Positions 6,653-7,025 of a stretch of DNA of 7,025 bases are shown in pieces. The notes under the pieces were generated by a model that ran no database searches, was not told where the DNA came from, and was given only the letters and a program-made list of their open reading frames with translations. Position 1 is the stretch's first letter, and each line of letters opens with the position of its first letter. A program made the translations under genes and the position numbers. The stretch lies in contig JAJRAT010000196.1 in NCBI GenBank assembly GCA_028682845.1, forward strand, positions 1 through 7,025, in the 5' to 3' direction. The stretch comes from Methanothrix sp. Lineage in GTDB: Archaea > Halobacteriota > Methanosarcinia > Methanotrichales > Methanotrichaceae.

Positions 6653-6754
6653 ATGATAAGAAAACTTATAAAAATATTGTTCCTGCTCGGGACTGTCATC
6701 CCCTTCTTGTGCCTGGTGAAAAAGATGCACAATCACCACCACAAGGAAAAATAA
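6653..6754 (+). CDS. Membrane microprotein with His-rich tail, 33 aa
   Basis: ATG at 6653 to TAA at 6752-6754 encodes a basic N-terminus (MIRKLIK), one hydrophobic helix (about residues 6-22, ILFLLGTVIPFLCLV) and a basic tail, KKMHNHHHKEK. This is the shape of a small single-pass membrane protein. The HNHHH cluster could bind a metal ion such as Zn, Ni or Cu, and Cys20 lies within the helix. A well-placed AGGTGAG and the coherent basic-hydrophobic-basic layout support expression; length alone would not. It follows the PGF-CTERM gene by 55 bases that include a T-rich tract, so it may be separately transcribed. I recognise no family. A signal peptide without a mature part is unlikely, because nothing follows the helix but the charged tail. 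Confidence 0.5.
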   Translation: MIRKLIKILFLLGTVIPFLCLVKKMHNHHHKEK

Positions 6755-6758
6755 TCAA

Positions 6759-6778
6759 TTTTTAGCTGTCGGTAAAAA
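6759..6778 (+). terminator. Weak AT hairpin after the microprotein
   Basis: TTTTTA (6759-6764) and TAAAAA (6773-6778) can pair around the 8-base loop GCTGTCGG, 4 bases after the microprotein stop codon. The T5 run within the 5' arm may itself act as an archaeal termination signal. The stem is all A-T and weak, so the call is tentative. Confidence 0.25.
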
Positions 6779-6838
6779 GCGCAAATAGGATAGCTAATTG
6801 TGGGAAAGACCTAGATTTGAATAGACTAATAACAGATT

Positions 6839-6845
6839 GGGGTGA
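6839..6845 (+). promoter_or_regulatory. Shine-Dalgarno that sets a TTG start
   Basis: GGGGTGA lies 5 bases before a TTG at 6851, the placement expected for a start codon. The next in-frame ATG (6869) is preceded only by an A/G-rich coding-type stretch, so the TTG is preferred. Confidence 0.5.
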
Positions 6846-6850
6846 ATCAT

Positions 6851-7025
6851 TTGAAGAAAGAAGAATTTATGCGGCAGATAGAGGGCTGCAAGCTTTCCGA
6901 GAGCTTTGATCAACGTCTTTTGGATAATGCTTCCGAGATGTTCGGCAAATGGGGTATGACCACACAATTGGACGAGAAGGAGCACCTTTTTGAAAGCTCT
7001 GGACTCGCACCAAAGACCGAAGACA
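6851..7025 (+). CDS. Unrecognised protein, N-terminal 58 codons (3' partial)
   Basis: An open frame starts at TTG 6851 and runs past the right edge. The visible part is hydrophilic and soluble-looking (KKEEFMRQIEGCKLSESFD at the start, then FGKWGMTTQLDEKEHLF around residues 31-47), with no signal peptide or membrane segment. One Cys (residue 13) is present, with no metal-binding pattern. I do not recognise the family. Translation is supported by GGGGTGA 5 bases upstream; an ATG at codon 7 is the alternative start. It lies 96 bases after the microprotein and shares its strand, but whether they are co-transcribed cannot be told. Confidence 0.6.
   Translation, partial: MKKEEFMRQIEGCKLSESFDQRLLDNASEMFGKWGMTTQLDEKEHLFESSGLAPKTED

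Noticed and set aside
6794..6985. 63-codon minus-strand frame
   Set aside because: It is antisense to the TTG-started gene, which has a well-placed Shine-Dalgarno; the minus-strand product has no recognisable features.

Overview
The window looks like a piece of an archaeal chromosome, most likely from a methanogen of the Methanosarcina/Methanothrix type. The main evidence is a small secreted protein (6268-6597) ending in a PGF-CTERM sorting signal: Pro-Gly-Phe, a hydrophobic helix, then a basic tail. That signal belongs to the archaeosortase A system of Euryarchaeota. Several ribosome-binding sites (GGAGG, AGGTGAG, GGGGTGA) also fit an archaeal 16S tail. The lineage is inferred and the genus is not fixed by what is visible.

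Bases 1-5190 hold the C-terminal 1,729 codons of a very large enzyme, a cyclic beta-1,2-glucan synthase (NdvB/ChvB/Cgs family). The reading frame is open through the left edge, so the N-terminal membrane and GT84 glucosyltransferase part lies outside. Present here are the glucoamylase-like middle domain, two GH94-type beta-sandwich regions, the GH94 (alpha/alpha)6 phosphorylase domain and a C-terminal beta domain.

Bases 5191-5622 carry no convincing intact gene. They hold a 9-bp inverted repeat followed by seven T (probable terminator), an 11-bp direct repeat, a possible decayed minus-strand gene, and a probable promoter with two short dyads.

Bases 5623-6754 are a run of four very small plus-strand genes, visibly more AT-rich than the synthase. 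They encode a 96-aa LEA-like amphipathic-helix protein, a 63-aa DUF1328/UPF0391-type two-helix membrane protein, a 109-aa Thr-rich PGF-CTERM surface protein, and a previously uncalled 33-aa membrane microprotein with a His-rich tail. Between the second and third lie a 42-nt hairpin and a 17-bp direct repeat that abuts the Shine-Dalgarno of the PGF-CTERM gene. A fifth gene starts at a TTG at 6851 and runs off the right edge; I do not recognise it.

Taken together, the window reads as cell-envelope and stress functions: a periplasmic/surface glucan maker beside a cluster of small stress-type and envelope proteins. That the small genes act together, or with the glucan synthase, is inference from proximity only.
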